A DNA stretch of 6,003 nt from Candidatus Bathyarchaeota archaeon (lineage in GTDB: Archaea > Thermoproteota > Bathyarchaeia > Bathyarchaeales > Bathyarchaeaceae). Each line of letters begins with the position of its first letter. The stretch's first letter is position 1. The position numbers and the translations under genes were made by a program. Below the pieces are notes generated by a model. That model ran no database searches and had not been told where the DNA came from. It saw nothing but the letters and a program-made list of their open reading frames with translations. Location of the stretch: assembly GCA_026014605.1 (NCBI GenBank), contig JAOZIC010000140.1, positions 6,548-12,550 of the forward strand, given 5' to 3'. Below are positions 5,466-6,003 of the stretch, one piece after another.

Positions 5466-5477
5466 CTATATTTATAG
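5466..5477. promoter_or_regulatory. Near-symmetric TATA element in the divergent promoter region
   Basis: CTATATTTATAG reads CTATAAATATAG on the other strand, so it can serve as a TATA box in either direction. On the minus strand it would give a start near 5446 and a leader of about 47 nt to the CTG at 5399. On the plus strand it would give a start near 5497 and a leader of about 55 nt to the ATG at 5552. A second minus-strand candidate, TTAAAATA (5441-5448), lies closer to the gene. Confidence 0.45.
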
Positions 5478-5486
5478 ACCATGAAC

Positions 5487-5512
5487 AAACGTTATGAAAA
5501 CGTTTTACGTTC
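5487..5512. promoter_or_regulatory. AACGTT-type repeat cluster, possible operator
   Basis: Three ACGTT elements lie close together (5489-5493, 5500-5504, 5507-5511). The central one is part of a perfect 10-bp palindrome, AAAACGTTTT (5497-5506), and the first is part of AAACGTT (5487-5493). They fall just downstream of the shared TATA element, around the predicted plus-strand start point, where a bound protein could block transcription. Operator function is inferred only. Confidence 0.25.
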
Positions 5513-5540
5513 TAACCACTTATGATACTCTAACCTCTAT

Positions 5541-5544
5541 GGTG
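5541..5544 (+). promoter_or_regulatory. Ribosome binding site GGTG for the 3'-terminal gene
   Basis: GGTG can pair with the CACC of the archaeal 16S tail and lies 7 nt before ATG 5552. No other in-frame start has a comparable site. Confidence 0.45.
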
Positions 5545-5551
5545 CCCCTCA

Positions 5552-6003
5552 ATGAAAAAAACGCTAGTAATCTTGGCGGTTATCATTATTGCTTCAGTGC
5601 TGTTAGGTGCCTTTTTTGCAAATTACAGCTTTAACCAAAAAGAAACAGTTTATGTTGGCATCACATATTGCGGCAACTCTGTTGAAAATGCAAAACTCCT
5701 AATCGACAAAGTCAAGGGTTACACAAACCTTTTTGTTTTACAGTCAGGCATCTTGCAACGAAATCTGGAAAGCGTAGACGAACTTGGGGATTACGCAGTT
5801 TCTGAAGGCTTGTATTTTTTGCCATATTTTGGGCATTATATGGAAGAAACCTTTTCGCCTTGGTTAGAGAGTGCCAAGCAAAAGTGGGGAACAAAATTTC
5901 TGGGCGTTTATTATGGCGATGAGCCAGCGGGAAAAATGTTGGACGATTACGTAGAGTTCAGAAACGAAACCACAGGAGAGTCAATAGTAAAGACCCGCTA
6001 CGG
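5552..6003 (+). CDS. Membrane-anchored extracytoplasmic protein, possible TIM-barrel hydrolase-like domain (3' end outside window)
   Basis: The frame runs from ATG 5552 without a stop to the window edge, giving 150 complete codons. Residues 1-3 (MKK) precede a hydrophobic segment (about 4-22), an N-terminal membrane anchor or signal peptide. Then follow ETVYVGITYCGNSVENAKLLIDKVKGYTNLFVLQSG (31-66), a strand-helix-strand start; YAVSEGLYFLPYFGHY (81-96); and WGTKFLGVYYGDEPAG (112-127). The rhythm of beta-strands ending in polar loops, with an acidic pair after a strand (GDEPAG), recalls glycoside-hydrolase-type TIM barrels. I have an impression of similar unnamed archaeal surface proteins but cannot name a family. 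Asp123 and Glu124 are candidate active-site residues by position only. It is transcribed away from the large surface-protein gene and may share its promoter element. Confidence 0.75.
   Translation, partial: MKKTLVILAVIIIASVLLGAFFANYSFNQKETVYVGITYCGNSVENAKLLIDKVKGYTNLFVLQSGILQRNLESVDELGDYAVSEGLYFLPYFGHYMEETFSPWLESAKQKWGTKFLGVYYGDEPAGKMLDDYVEFRNETTGESIVKTRY

Overview
The window looks like chromosomal DNA of an uncultured mesophilic archaeon, most plausibly of the Bathyarchaeia (Miscellaneous Crenarchaeotal Group) or a relative. This is an inference from several signs. Base composition is moderately AT-rich. Promoters are of the archaeal TATA type, one placed as for a leaderless mRNA. Termination signals are hairpins or T-tracts. 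Three complete secreted proteins end in an 'IPE(G/F)' motif, one membrane segment and a short basic tail, the layout of archaeal C-terminal sorting or anchor signals. No rRNA, tRNA, CRISPR array or insertion sequence was found.

Left end (1-903): the C-terminal 230 codons of a prenylcysteine-oxidase-like flavoprotein (+). It meets tail to tail, with overlapping stop codons, a 60-residue cysteine-rich (zinc-ribbon-like) protein gene on the minus strand that has its own leaderless-type TATA box.

Middle (904-2922): a gene-free stretch carrying five GTT-N(0-3)-AAC palindromic elements leads into two tandem paralogous genes (+) for secreted, membrane-anchored proteins of about 257 residues with a CBM9/DOMON-like beta-sandwich. 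Roughly half their mature residues are identical, and the IPEG-plus-membrane tail is almost invariant. Each gene is followed by a related terminator hairpin beginning TTAGAC.

Right part (2898-5423, minus): a gene for an 841-residue (or slightly shorter) cell-surface protein built of Ig/TIG-like beta-sandwiches, including two copies of a unit of about 214 residues, with an IPEF-plus-membrane C-terminal anchor. It converges on the second paralog, and its last codons form part of that gene's terminator. Its start is ambiguous: the only Shine-Dalgarno-like sequence lies inside the longest reading frame and points to an in-frame CTG.

Right end (5424-6003): a divergent promoter region, then the first 150 codons of a membrane-anchored protein (+) with a possible TIM-barrel hydrolase-like domain, cut by the window edge.

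Four of the six genes encode exported or surface-anchored proteins, so most of the window reads as a cell-envelope locus. Nothing here shows that they act together, and no enzymatic system could be assembled from them.
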